From Sphagnum compactum (Eukaryota; Bryophyta; Sphagnopsida; Sphagnales): DNA of 64,000 nucleotides. The stretch is taken from positions 19,706,213 to 19,770,212 of the forward strand of contig OZ234493.1 in the NCBI GenBank assembly GCA_965153455.1, written 5' to 3'. Positions 47,001 through 60,216 of the stretch are shown piece after piece (positions within the stretch are counted from its first letter, which is position 1; every line of letters starts with the position of its first letter). A model generated the notes under the pieces. The model searched no databases. It worked only from the letters and a program-made list of their open reading frames with translations, and was not told the DNA's origin. The position numbers and the translations under genes were made by a program.

Positions 47001-48779
47001 CCCACACAACTATCAAATTCCAAATACTTAATTTCTCCACTTTACAAAATGTTTGGTCCATCTGCATTTTTTGCTTGCATCTCCTCTTGATCGAAGTCCA
47101 ACAAAACCAAAAAAACAAAACCAACACCACCACCAAACATTCCCTCAACAAAGAACCAACGACACAATAAGTGTGGATGAGATGAATAATAGCTACAACT
47201 TTGTAAAGCTAAATACCATTTTACATTTTGTGCTTTTAAAGAGGTTGATGTTTCTTTGTTCTATTGTTGATGTCATAATCACATTGATGGGCAAAATGTT
47301 TGGATGTGAAATTTGGTTTACCTATGCATAAATTTCCAAAACTTCCATTGTGTAGGAGAATCAACAATTAGGGAATTTGAAGTAAACAAGTCCTTAAAGC
47401 CATGGATGGAACTGAAGAGAGGTTATAGGGGGTCAATATGGGGTTAATATGGCCTGATATGTTTATGATATCTGTTGCTCAAGTTCAATATACCTAAATG
47501 TTTGTGATGCATTGTGCATGTATGGGGAGGTCAAGTATTTATCAATGTGGGGGCTTCAAACACAAATTCTATCTTTTGGAAGCCATTTTGTTGTTAGAAG
47601 TTCAATTGATGGTGATTCTGAATGTTTGGGATGTTTTGTTTGGTAATACATTCCCAATTTGTGCTTGTAGAAGAATCAATGTGGGCTATTGTGATTTTGT
47701 TTGAGGTAGGATGGGATGTAATGAGAAAGGTTTAAGAATTGTTTGTGTAAGATGCCACATTAGAAAATTATGATAACCCAATGAAAGGAAATCTAGATGA
47801 TTTTATCCATCTCATGTCAATAGCTTTAAGGTTTATAATTTAGTTAAGTATGATGACCGTGTAAAAAGAAACATGGATATGTGGTATTGTAATATTTGAA
47901 TTATTTTTTTAAGTAGATGTCTTTGTGTTCTTGTCAAGTATTGATGAAAGTGTTAGGCATAAGTGTTATGCCCTCCTTTTTGGTTACACAACTATTTTTA
48001 AGGAGGAACCATTACTAGGAGATGCGTCCTAGTTCGCTATGGATTTCACTAGATTTTTGAGTGAATTTGGACATTTTTACTTAGTGAAATTGTTTAACCC
48101 CTTAGTGAACGGGGACTAGTTGCTATGGACAATGATTTGTTTCATTAGTACCTAGTGAAACAAGGTTATTGTCAAGTGAAATACAAATTTACCAAACCAT
48201 TCACTTGCTAGTTAATTAACTAACCAATATGGAAGTTAATTAAATTTTAATTATTTAATATATGATATTATTGATAATTTCATGATTTTTAAAGCCTATT
48301 ATTTATTGACATGTGTCACTATCTACGCTAGGTTAAAAACCTAACCTAGGTAGGTAGGTAGGCCACGTAATCAACCTAGGCACCTAACACTATCGAAGAG
48401 TATTCGGTCAACATACCATTGTTGACCACACACAACACCACCCATGAGGTTTGATCTTTGACCTTTGGAATGGGGGCAAACACCTTTACCATCAAACCAC
48501 CCCACTTGTTGTGATAATATGTTACATTACATTCTATTTATCAAATATTTCATTTTAAACGTTACAAAAACATAAATTTTGAAAATTCATATTTTATTGA
48601 GTTTTTGTTCAAATGAAATGATTCGAATTTACTTTTTTTAAAATTTTAATAATGTACATAATTACATTTATTTCCTTTTGAAAGTTTAAAATCATTTGAA
48701 CAAAAAAAAAGTTGAATATCATTATTCAATAACATTTCAATGACCATTTTTTTGAATTTTGTTTTTTAGTAAATGGATT
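41046..48779. other. Long AT-rich intergenic region
   Basis: No recognisable gene. A 14-bp inverted repeat at 43307-43320 and 43347-43360 (aacaaataaggttg and its complement) and further copies of 'aataaggttgg' and 'ccaaccctatttg' between 43300 and 43470 form small hairpins. A pair of reverse-strand frames near 46776-47151 overlaps low-complexity sequence and shows no domain. 'taggtaggtagg' appears near 48350. Confidence 0.45.
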
Positions 48780-50480
48780 TTTTTTTGTTAATATAATAAT
48801 ACTACCTATGTTAAACTACTTTCAATTATTATATGACTATTTTTCATTAATTTAAATTATTTCACTCTACATTATTTACGGCTATTCTCAAATACATTTG
48901 GTTATTTTTTGTTATTTCACCCTAGGCTACTTTTGTTTATTTTAAATTTTTTTTGACTATTTTAATTTATTTCACCTAGGTTATTTTCAGCTATTGTAAG
49001 ATTTTTTGGCTATTTTATGTTATTTTTGGCTATTGTAAATTATTTTATTTAGACTACTTGTAGTTATTATAAATTACTTTTGGCTATTTTAACTTATTTC
49101 ACTTTAGGCTATTTTCAACTATTGTAAGTTTTTTTGTTTATTTTATGTTATTTTTGGCTACTCTAAATTATTTCAATTCAGACTACTTGTAGATATTATA
49201 AGTTACTTTTGGCTATTGAAAATTATTTCACCTTAAGTTATTTTCGTTTATTATAAATTATTTCACTTTAGATTATTTTTGGCAATCCTAAGCAATTATA
49301 ATATATGGCTATTGGTTGTTCTTTTATTAGTGCTATTGGTGGTTATTAATGACTATTGGTACCTATTCTATTTGTGGCCATTAATGTTTTTTAATGGTTA
49401 TTTTATTAATAGTTATTGGTGGTTATTCTATTAATGGCCATTAGTAGTCATTCTATTAGTGGCTATTAGTGCTTATTTTATTAGTGGCTATTCGTGGCTA
49501 TTATATGAATGGTTATTGGTGGCTATTATATTAATGGTTACTAGTGGCTATTATATTAATGGCTATTGGTGGTTATTCTATTAATGGTTACTGGTGGCTA
49601 TTCTATTAATGGTTACTGATGACTATTCTATTAATGGTTACTGGTGGCTATTTTATTAATGGCTACTGGTGGCTATTCTATTAATGGCTATTGGTGGCTA
49701 TTCTATTAATGGCTATTCGTGATTAATGTATTAATGACTATTAATGACTATTTATGGTTATTCTATTTATGGCTATTCCTGATTAATCCATTAATGGCTA
49801 TGGGTGGTTATTCTATTTATGGCTATTCGTGATTAATTAATTAATGGCTATTGGTGATTATTCTATTTATGGTTAATCATGATTAATCTATTAATGGTTA
49901 TTGGTGGCTATTCTATTAATGGCTATTAATGATTATTCCGTTGTAAGCGATTGGTTGTTATTTTATTGGTGGTTATTGATGGCTATTTTATTAATAGTTA
50001 TTAATGGTTATTGTATTATAAGTTATTGTTGGTTATTATATGTTATAATATCATAGGATATTGGTAGTTATTATATTGTAGGGTATTCAAAATTATTTTT
50101 CATAGGTTATTATTTTCTATTCTAAATTATTTGTACCTTAGGTCATTATATTTTGTTTTAGATTATTTTAAAATTATTATGCTTAAGATAAACTAATTTA
50201 TAATAACATTAAGTAGAATGACCTTGAATAATATAAAGTATAACTTGAAATAACATATATTAATTTAAAATAAAATAACCTAAAATATAGCCTAAAGTTA
50301 CTTGAATAATTTAATTTTAAATAATTTAAAAACTTATAATAAACCAGTTAAGATACTTTAAGATAAAATAACATATCATAATTTAGGGTACAATAATTTA
50401 TAATAGCCTATAATAACGTCAAATATAGGTTAAAATAACTAAAGTAGCTTAAAATAATATAGGATATATCATAAAGTAAC
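48780..50480. repeat. AT-rich foldback-like array of 'ggctatt' repeats
   Basis: Three zones are visible. The left zone (about 48780-49300) is a degenerate repeat with a unit of about 128 bp (for example ctattgtaag near 48990 and 49118) built from 'ggctatttt' and 'aattatttcactttag'. The centre (about 49300-50040) is a tandem array with a 25-bp unit, ggctattctattaatggtta plus ctggt, for example at 49571, 49596 and 49621. The right zone (about 50090-50480) carries the same words on the opposite strand, such as atagcctaaagt and aataacctaaaat. The whole could therefore fold back. No frame of 60 codons or more is open in any reading frame across it. Confidence 0.8.
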
Positions 50481-52189
50481 ATAAATAGAATATTTTAAAA
50501 AACATAGAAATAAACCTATTTGCTACAATAAATTGTAATAGTGAATTATGTTAACTAAAAATGAAACATGATTTCTACATAGTGATATTATAATGAAATA
50601 ATTTTCACTAGATGAAATCAGTAAAATTCAATGAAGTTATTTCATTTTTAAGGTCCCATAGTGATTTTAAGCTAGTGAATTACACCCCATTTTGGTAGTA
50701 GTGAACTTCTTATTTAAAAAAAAAATTCTAAACAAAACTTGTGGTTTCTTCCTGTTTTAGTTCATGGAAAAAAAATGATTTACAAGATAAGGCCCTTGAT
50801 CTAGCATGTAATCAAAATTCATGTACCAACAAAAATTATTGCCTTGGGTTGTACACTAATTTGATTTTAGTAACACTCTAAACCTTGGGCCTTACTTTGC
50901 ATTTGTAAGTAAGTAACAAGTGCAGCACTTATGTGGGAGAATCTCAAACAAGTGGCTCCTTGCATAATGGCTCCATCCCCTAATATCGTAGTACCTAAAC
51001 GATTTCGGCAACAAACTACCAAACAATTAATTAAATTTTAAATCTTAATTTCAGCACTTGATTTTTTTAATTTTGACATTTTTACTAGATAATGGGTATA
51101 TAAAATAATAAATGGATTTTTTCAAGGTTGTGGAACAATCTAGTGTGTCCAACCTGCCTCCGGAATCCGTTCATGTGTTACATTAAGCCCTTATGGCAAG
51201 TTCAAACTAATGATTTTGTGTGACAAATTTTTGGCATATTGCGACAAATTTTTTTTAAAAAGAATATTCTGTCAAAATTCCTGACTTTGGGAAGAAGTTG
51301 GGAAAGCCACAAAACCTCAGCACAACATATAATAATGTTTTTGGTCATGATCATTGCTATCATTAGCTCTGAAGATATGCATGGATATATTGTGGTGCAT
51401 TCACACTTGATGTTAAGTCAGTGTTAAATGAAAATCTAGGTGGCATCCTAGGTGGCATGCAATGTTAGATAGGTGATACCTTAATGTTAAATGAATGTTA
51501 GCTTAACATAAAATTTTCATGGTAACTAGGTTTAAGTCCTAAATGACTAACATGATGTTAGGAGACTTAACCTTAGAGTCTCTAGCTAACACCCAAGTGT
51601 GAACACACCTTTATTATGTTACCTGAGTTGCTCAGATTGTTGTGCAATAGCTACAATGATGGTCATTGATTGGGTTTGAGTGTAAATTGTAAGTTACATG
51701 AAGAATGAATTTCATGCAATTTTTTCTTTTGCTCAAGTTATGGTCTACCCTCTTTCCACCTGCTGATTCCAAAGAAAGCCCCTTGCAATACTCAATAAGG
51801 TATTCTACAAGCAACTCCCATTAAAGACAAGCACAGTGTTCATTCATTATATGGTATTCCACTAGTGCCTACTAGTGCCCAGCATTATTGGGCTGCCCTT
51901 CACTTAATTATGCAATCACTAGTAACCATCACATGGTGGATTTGTTTTTCAATAATTTTTTTAAAAATTTGGGAAAAAATTTGGGAAATTTGTGGATGAA
52001 TTGGTTTTTGTAGTGAGAATTTGTTGACTAATTTTGCTAAATTTTCAGGAAAATTTCAACAAATTTCTGATATCATAAAATCTGATAAAATTTCTGATAA
52101 CAAAATTGAAATATTCTTTTGTTGATTGTATGAGGTTTAATCCAAGGTTGGGCAGTTCTCTCTTTCTCAAAGAAAGAACTATGAGGTAA
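50481..52189. other. AT-rich spacer
   Basis: Includes 'tagtgaa' and 'cactagt'-type words on both sides of the foldback region (48040-48200 and 50570-50700). No gene is recognised. Confidence 0.4.
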
Positions 52190-52700
52190 GGGTTGGGTAT
52201 ATGGATCCTTGAACAGTTGTTGTTCTCAAAAAAATCAAAGAACTCAAGTAGTGGCTCTCAATTATTATAGAACCAGTTTTGACTAGGGGTTTTCATTTTT
52301 TCAATTTTGTGGGTTTTTTGGAAGTTTGGTGAATTTTTCCAAATTTTCAACAATTATTTTCAGATTTAAAATTTGAAAATCAATTTCTTTTGTTGCCATA
52401 GTGCAAAAAAATTGCCCCAAAAAAAACACTGGTTTCAACCCATAACTGGGGTTCTAAAAAATCAAAGAACCTACCCTAAACTGCCAGTTCTTTGTCAGTT
52501 CTTCAATGACAACCTCCAACAATCAAAGAACTCAACCACTCAGCCACTCTCAAAAATATCATAGAACCAGTTTTGACCCATAACCATGGGTTTGAAAAAT
52601 CAAAGAATTGGGTGAAAGAACCTACCCTAAATTTGGTAGTTCTTCCATGAAAACTATTAGTTCTTTGAAAATTTTCAAAAACCAAAAACCAAAGGTTTTT
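52190..52700. repeat. Degenerate direct repeats with 'aatcaaagaac' and 'accagttttga'
   Basis: Words aatcaaagaactcaa, tcatagaaccagttttga, aaaaatcaaagaa and gaacctaccctaaa recur between 52230 and 52650 in the same order with variable spacing. Part of the surrounding 'ttgcca..gtgc..aaaa..aacactg' text returns at about 58695-58750. This suggests fragments of one old dispersed repeat. Confidence 0.55.
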
Positions 52701-55060
52701 TTTTCTAATTTTGAAATTTCTAAAAAAAAAAAAAAAAACCAAAACCAGAGGTTTTCTGATTCTAAAAATTTTCAATTTTTTGGGACTGGAAGTTCCATAA
52801 TTTCTAAAAAATTAAAAAATTGAAATGAGAGTTTATCAAAAAAAAAAACATTAACGAACCGCACGACACTAATCTAATTATCTAATCCTTTAAAACTTAT
52901 GGCACAAAAAAAGTTTGTCCTTGAAACCTGAAGAGCAAAAATCCTTCAATCTAAACACCATTTTTTAAAGAAGGTATCAAAATTTTGTTTGTGAAATTTC
53001 TTTGTGGATTTTTATAAAAACTAGCAAATCTGGTTCAAATCCTTCACATTGACAGAAGGGGTTTCACAGTAGGCTAAACCGTGCCACTTCAAGGCCTGCC
53101 ACAATATATTCTAAAGCCATCATCAGATCATGGTCTGAGTGTCTGATTTCATATCCTGGCAAATTTAAGTTTACACAAGAAAAACTGCAACAAGTTTTGT
53201 CCCTTTAGTGTGTGAGATTCTGGCTAGTTGTGTGCTGTTTCTGAACAATCTGTCTTCTTGCAGAAATTGCAATCATCCTTCCCCAAAATGCACATACAGA
53301 TACAACTTCTAGAATGGGCTGCAACTTTGATGGCATGTCGCTGAACAATGAAGTGGATCTGGATACATTTTTCCATTGGATTCCAGCTCTTGTGTTTTGG
53401 ATTCCTCAGTTGCTGTGTTTACACAATTTGCACGCATAACCTCCCATGGTATGAATGTCAAAGGGCACATAACATGCCCAGTAACATGTTACATACCCCG
53501 AATATATCCATAACATGTGCAAAACATGCATAACATGGACTCGATTGTGATGAGAAGATAAGGGGTGAAACCCTAATTTGATGGAACAATCTCATTAATC
53601 AATAAAAAATTGAATATAACAATGCTTGAAAATTTCCATAATGAAACTTTTAAAAAGTTTTGAATCTTTTTTCTTATGTTTATGTTGAAAAACTGCTACA
53701 TTTAATATTTGATTTAGGTGAACATACTTTTTGGTTCATTTTACCGTGCTTGGACTCAGACATGTTGGTTCTATTTATTCTTCAAGTTGCCGAAAAGGAT
53801 GGTAGTTTATGTTGTTCCACCAAGCAAAGAATCCAAGTCCAATTTGCATTTTTATTTTTTTTGTATACTATTAATTCTAAAGTTGTTTACAAACATAGTC
53901 ACTTGTTATTTCATTTTAAAAATTGTTTACAAGATTCAATCTTTGATAAGAACCATTGGAACGCTTATTTAGTAAAAACAAATATAACAAGTTGTGAAAA
54001 TTAAGAGCACTCCTTTTACATGCTTCAACATCTTCATTAATGTCAAGTTTCAACAAGTGAAGCTTGTTGGTGATGAACCAACTTTTTGTGCATCAAATGC
54101 CACACTTGTAAAAAGCATCAAAAACTCCAATATGATGTTCTATTGAAAACGGGAAAAAAATGTTAAGATAAATATGTTTTATTATGATGATGTGTTCAAT
54201 GAAAAAAAAAATTGTATGATAAAGTTAAGGACTTCTTTTGATTTCTTCTTGAATAATTTGTTGTCTACAATTTTGTTTGTGTTTTTGTTTCAATCTATGA
54301 GAGATGGCCTTTCAGTTATGCTTTGTAGTTTTTAGAGACCTCAAAGATGGTCATGAATTTGAATTAATTTTTTTGTAATGAAATTCATATTTTATTTTAT
54401 TTGTTTGATAAAGATATGTTTTGTAAAGAGGTTTTTTTAAAGGTAAACAAATTTAAGGGAAGGGAAAAGATGATGTTTTAAAAAATTGAACTTCCACAAG
54501 TTGGAAGGTAAACAAAACAATTTCGGCCCCAAAACTGACCAGAATTAACACTAGAGAAATTTATTATTATCAAGAGGGCTGACATTCATCTAGTCTTTCT
54601 CATCTACAACATAGTTTCTCTGCAATCCAAAAACTGATTAAAACATCCCCTCCATACAATACAGCTTCCAATGCAACTATAGGCGGAATGTAATGGGTGA
54701 AATGATGTGTATGCTAACACCCAAGGTTGAGGGCATTAAAAGAAGAAGGGCTTGTGCAAGGGGAGAGCCTGCTAAATTAGTAATGCCCCTTGATCAAGTG
54801 CCGTACCAAATGTGAAGAATCTGCTGAAATTTTTCTTTGTGTTTCAACCAAGGAGATCATCCAAGCAATTTTCTTGTCAAAAGTAAGGATAAATTAAAAG
54901 TGGAAGATCCTTGTAGAGAAAAGGGGAGTTATCTTCCAAATAAGAGAGTTGTCTGTAAAGTCCAACAATTAGGGGGCAAGAACGGCCAGTTTCGGCATAA
55001 TCGGCTGTCAAACACATCACTAGGAATGAAAATTTTACAAAACGAAATAACTGGGACCCA
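52701..55060. other. AT-rich spacer
   Basis: No supported gene. The frame near 53660-54004 is a composition artefact without a recognisable domain. Confidence 0.4.
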
Positions 55061-55325
55061 AACTACCATAGCCTAGGGTCAGTTTCCACATTGACAAAAC
55101 GAATAATTATTTTTTTTCAAAAAATAAATTCGTTTTTTAATTTTGAAATTATATATTTTTCCATTACCTACTATAATATTGTGATATGCACAGTGACATT
55201 ATTCAAAATGTGGCCTATGATAATTATAATGATTTTCAACATGTCAACATCATATTTTCACAAAATTTCATTTCACTATTTTGAGGATTATTTAATGACA
55301 AAATTGACCTTAGGTTAAGGTAGTT
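55061..55325. mobile_element. MITE-like element, copy B (about 265 bp)
   Basis: Reverse-complement relative of 11270-11551. Its ends are well paired: AACTACCATAGCCTAGGGTC on the left against AACTACCTTAACCTAAGGTC (complement of the right end), continuing for about 25 bp. The interior is AT-rich and non-coding. No convincing target-site duplication is seen next to the ends. Confidence 0.87.
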
Positions 55326-56956
55326 CTTTCACCAAAATTGAGTTTCATCCTGGTTTTCCTTTTTCCTGGACGCCTCCACTGCTGCTAGCCTACATATATT
55401 TTCACTGCTCCTACCTGTACACTTACTCCGAAACCATGTGCATTAAATGCTGAGTTTCAGCATTTCATACTGACATTTAATAAAATTTCCTTACTTTGTG
55501 GATACCACTGAAAGAGGGGATAGGAGGGTGAAAGCAGGCCCAAAGACAGGGTGAAGAGAGGGTGACTTTATGGATAACTCTAATGGAAGATACAAGATAC
55601 CTCTATGGGATAGAAGGATCTCTTCTTGAAAATGGAAGAAGGCACTGGCATCTCTTGGAGGTCAAGTTCCAGTTTAGAATATGCCATCCAAATACACTCT
55701 TTATGTTTCACAAAATGAATTTGCAGAGCTCATTGGAAGATGTCATGGTCTGATCTAATGATTGTCCAAGGACATGAATCAGGGGCATAAATTACATATC
55801 ATAAAAAATCATGAAACCCTGGCAAACTCCATTAAAAAATGTAATTTACACATGGGTCTTAAAACCAATAATCAAACCAGTTTTAGGGTTTTCTTAACAT
55901 TTGGATAATCAACCTCCTTTCACAATTGTTTTCTGTTGATTTGGAAAGGTGAAGGTGAGAGTAAAGTATTCAACTTCAGTCTGGTTTATATATTGCAAGT
56001 TTTGATCTGGTCACATGATCTCCAATTTCTTTCAGCACATAAATTGCCAATAAATCATCCACTTAACCCTAATGAAAAAACTATAGATTGAGAGTTTTTT
56101 TTTTGGGCTACTATACCATGTCCATAAAAGTGTGAAATACTTTGAGAAAATCCATGTTTTCTTTGGTAGGAGAAACAATTGGAACTACAACACCCTCTTG
56201 TTCTCTTCCCATTTCTATTTTGTAAGAGACAATAAACCCAAGGTTTTTCTGTATTCACGTGGGTTAAACTTGTCTATATTCTAACTTATAGTTCGAGGGT
56301 TAGCACACAATCTTGGGTCTAATGCAAATAAACTGAATAGAATTATCCAAAAGTCACACATTTTTAGTTCTAACTATTTGTTTTGAAATAGTGCTCAAAG
56401 TAACATTCACCTCCTTCACAATTGGAGAGTTCACAAAATAGTTGAAAGGGACATTTTTAATCACTTTTGGGTGCAAAATGAATTTGGTTCTTGTTCTTGC
56501 GGATCACATTGGAATCTAAATTCCATTAGAAGTGCACAAAACCATATGTACATAAAGGACACATTCACTTGCACATGGCTATTTACTTAGGGTTGTGAAC
56601 CTAAAAAGATTGTAGGAAAATTGCATCATGGGCCACCATTTAGCTTTAATATGGGTGGTTGTTTATTCACCAAGTGATTTTGATAGGATGTTGATTTTTC
56701 CAAGTGAGCTTACATTGTCTTTTAGGGTGTGCAAGAAGAATGTGGGCATTTTGCACTCTTCACGAGTTTGGACAAGGGCAAAATAGATGCTAAAACTAGT
56801 AAAAATTTTCTCCTCCAATTCCACAAAATGTGCAACAAGGAGGAGCGAGCTTGCTTGTGGAAAGACACTTTTGGAACCAGGATTCCCCATGATAGGTGTA
56901 CTTCCTAAAAGGACATCAATAAATTGGTTTGGTGGTGGCCTCAAAAAGATCATTGG
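55326..56956. other. Spacer, no gene seen
   Basis: Short frames only. No repeat or domain is recognised. Confidence 0.4.
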
Positions 56957-58160
56957 AAGCTAAGGAGTACCAACTTTCCATTGAACCCTAAAATTGAGGC
57001 AAGCTAGGAGCACCAACTTTCAACTGAACCCTAAAATTGAGGCACATAAAAAAGCTTTGTAATGTTGGTTGGAGTGAAAATATATCTTAACACAAAAAAA
57101 CACTAAAAGAACCAATGGTGGTTTCTTATGGGTTAGCCCCAATTCCAATCTGACCTACCTTTTGGCATCTTTGTGCTATGCCCATGTAGTCTCTAGTCTA
57201 GCCCACACCACCCAATACACAAGAGGCAAGCCCTTAGATACGGTGCTACTTTGATTTGTGAAGGCACCCTCGTAGCCCACAAAGCACTTAGATACGGTGC
57301 TACTTGATTTGTGAAGGTGCCCTCGTAGCCCACAAAGCATTTTATGCTGCTAGAGCTTTTGATCCATACTGAATCCTCACTTCCTCCCTAAATTTGGGAT
57401 AATTGAGGTCCAGTACTGGACCCCAGTTTGGTGTACTTTGTGGACAACTTTAACATCATGGAAACTTTCCTTACACTAACTGGTTATGAAACTCAGATGC
57501 ACATACTCCATGGCCTATTCACTCCATTTTCACCCCTTGTTTCACTCTTGTGGAAATTGGTCACACCCGAAAAAAAACCACTCCATGGATTTCTTACCCT
57601 AATACACAATTTGATCACAAAATGGTTCAAATGTGTACTTAAGTGATCAATTTGTCCTAAGGGAAAGGAGTGGTGTATTTTTTTCGACAATTCTTGTTGT
57701 GTTTTGACTAAAAAATGGAGGGGTTTTTTTCTCTTTTTTTTAAAAAAAAATCTCTGATTTTTCTATAACAATAAATTGAAAAAAAAACCCAGGAAAGGAG
57801 GACATAATTAAGTAAATTAATTAGGAATTAATTTACTTAACCTATCAAATTACCATCAACGGACCCAGTAGAATGTTAGGCTATACAATTTCTTAACAAC
57901 CTTAATTGGAACACACACTAAATGTAAAGTTAATCCTCCAAGAAACATCATTAACTAACCCCTATCATCTAAGCCAATTTGACTTGCACTAAACTTAAAT
58001 TAAGTACACTAATTGTAACTTAACCCCCAAAAAGCATCATCAACTAAATCCCCCATTCATTCAACTGAAAGTTCATCCCACTGAACTCTAGTAAACTCTA
58101 CTAAATCCCTCATTCATTCAACTGAAAGTTCATCCCACTGAACTCTAGTAAACTCTGAAC
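56957..58160 (+). repeat. Three independent short direct duplications
   Basis: A 44-bp unit is doubled at 56957 and 57001 (aagcta(a)ggag..accaacttt). A 54-bp unit is doubled at 57233 and 57287 (cttagatacggtgctact). A 57-bp unit is doubled at 58054 and 58111 (cattcattcaactgaaagtt). Each pair is nearly identical and unrelated to the others. This clustering in 1.2 kb points to repeated local slippage or repair. Confidence 0.9.
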
Positions 58161-58990
58161 CCACAAAAAAATAAAAATAAAAATGGACACGATTAATTTA
58201 GCATAATTACAAATTTAGATCTTGGAGTTGCAAAAAATCAAAGATATAATTGTATTCACCTAAATTTGCTAATTGTAAACTTAATCTAATATCAACTGAA
58301 ATTAAGATTACAAGTTAATATTAGTTGAAAGAAAGCACAAGAGTTATTTACTTCTTTTTTTTCTGAAAAATTTTGTTTTGTTTTTTCCACCCAAAAAATG
58401 GAAAAATTCTGGAAATTTGTGTATTTCTAGCAGGGTGGTTTTTCTTAAATTTATTTATTTATTAATTTTTATTTTGTCAATTAGGTGGACTGGCAATCAT
58501 CCAAAAGAGGAATGAGCCACAATTGGCTTGAGGTCCGACAGTAAAGTGGAGTTTTAAAGATTTCTGCCTAATTCTGGCGACCAGTAGGAGCTCATTGTCT
58601 AAAATACGGCGACATGTGACCTTTTTTTTCCTCAAAATATGGCGACTTATGCAGTTTTTTTTCCTCCCAAAAAAGGCCCTTGTACAATTAGCAGTGGGGT
58701 TTTTTCCTGTTGCCACAGTGCCAAAATTCGTCGCCAAAAAAAAAACACTGATAGGTATCCTGATCAGAATAGGCGATTTTATTTTATTTTATTTTATGTT
58801 TTCAATTTTGTGATACAGAAAATTTGACGAATGATTCCAGGAAAATAGCGAAATTACTGGAAATTAACGAATAAAACTAGAAAAAAACACATTTCCCCCA
58901 TAGTTTTGTCCAAAAAAAAAAAAACGACAAAATTTGTGGGGAAAAAACGACAAAAATATTATTATGGCAATATTAGGGCGCTGCCGACTC
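58161..58990. other. AT-rich spacer
   Basis: T- and A-runs and a TTTTA repeat near 58780. No gene is recognised. Confidence 0.4.
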
Positions 58991-60216
58991 AAAATCATTT
59001 GTTTTTGCTTTTTCTATGTTATTGTTTTTGTTTTTATTTGGGAATACCCGATGCAGCAGCGTTGCGTGTTGCAGCGGCGATGGCCAAAGCTTCCTTGATC
59101 GATCTATTGATTGCACAAGCCTTATCTTCTTCTTCTTCTTCTTCAGCTGGTGTTGCTGATTCGTTTCTCCTTCATCATCATCTTCGTCTTCTTCTGTTTG
59201 TGTGTATTGGAATTTGGGTTTATTGTTGTTGTTGAATTTAGAGGATAGTTTCTTTTGTAATTTTCGCAAAGAGATTTTTTAAGTATCAAATATCTTTGCA
59301 AGAGACCTGGGGGGTGGTGGATGGGGAGTCATTCTCAGTGTTAATCTTGGGCTTTGGGATATTTCTTTCTTTCTTTGATTGAGTTCAATGATATTTCAGT
59401 TGCTGTTGAATTCCATTTGTTGTTTTCTGGATTTTGATGAATGCGGATTTCTTGAATCCGAATGATTGATTAATTGATTGCTTCTGTTTTGGCTGGTATT
59501 TTTGCTGAAGATTTTTTAGTGCTTTTCTTTTGTTTTTTTGTTTTTGGGGTTCGCGAATCTGTTTTGTTTTGGGTTCGGATTGTTTCGATGTCTGTCGTGA
59601 GCTTGTTGCTTGCGAGGAGATCGGGATTGTCTGAACAAGTGTTGTGGTTGTTGTTGCTGTTTTGATTGGGTCGTGGGTTTTTGGTTAACTTGTTTTTGGG
59701 GGAAGGTGGTAGTCACGCCGGGGTTTCCTTTCTTTATACTTGTGAGGAGAAAGAGCAGCAATGTCGGGACTGCAAAATCTCTCGACTCTCGACTGTTGTC
59801 GCGCTGCTTCTTCGTAGCTGCACACAAGAAGCTGCAAGCTCTCACTGATGTGGTCGGCGATGAATGGGAGTCAAGCACAGTAAGAGACAGGTGTGCTCTG
59901 TTGGGCGGCCGACACCATTTTCTTGTCAGAGAGACAGAGAGACAGAGGGTTTCTTTGTGAGCTCCTCGAGTTTTTTTTTTCCCCGTAGCTGCGTGCTGGG
60001 GGGGGGGGGAAGCTGAGCTGCAGCAGCAAGAGTGTGTGTGGAATTGAATAAGAGTAGAGCACCAAGGGGCAGCTGCTCGCTCTTTGTAGCTCCTTGTGCA
60101 AGTGTAGGGTACTTTGTCAGAGATGCGAAAGTGTACAACACTAGTTTAAGCTCTCTCTCTCTCTCTCTCTCTCTTGAACTGGTGTTGTTTGATGCCTCTC
60201 CTCTCACACCCCATCT
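58991..60216 (+). promoter_or_regulatory. Putative promoter and leader of the POLAR-like gene
   Basis: The sequence becomes richer in G and C, with TTC repeats (about 59128-59145), a run of about 11 G near 59999-60009, and a CT tract at 60151-60174 that precedes a likely acceptor at 60222 (tgtgcag). The pattern parallels the other gene leaders in the window. ATG-led frames in it do not show conserved features. Confidence 0.4.

Noticed and set aside
53660-54004. 114-codon open frame in AT-rich spacer
   Set aside because: Phe, Tyr and Leu content reflects T-rich DNA, and no conserved motif is visible.
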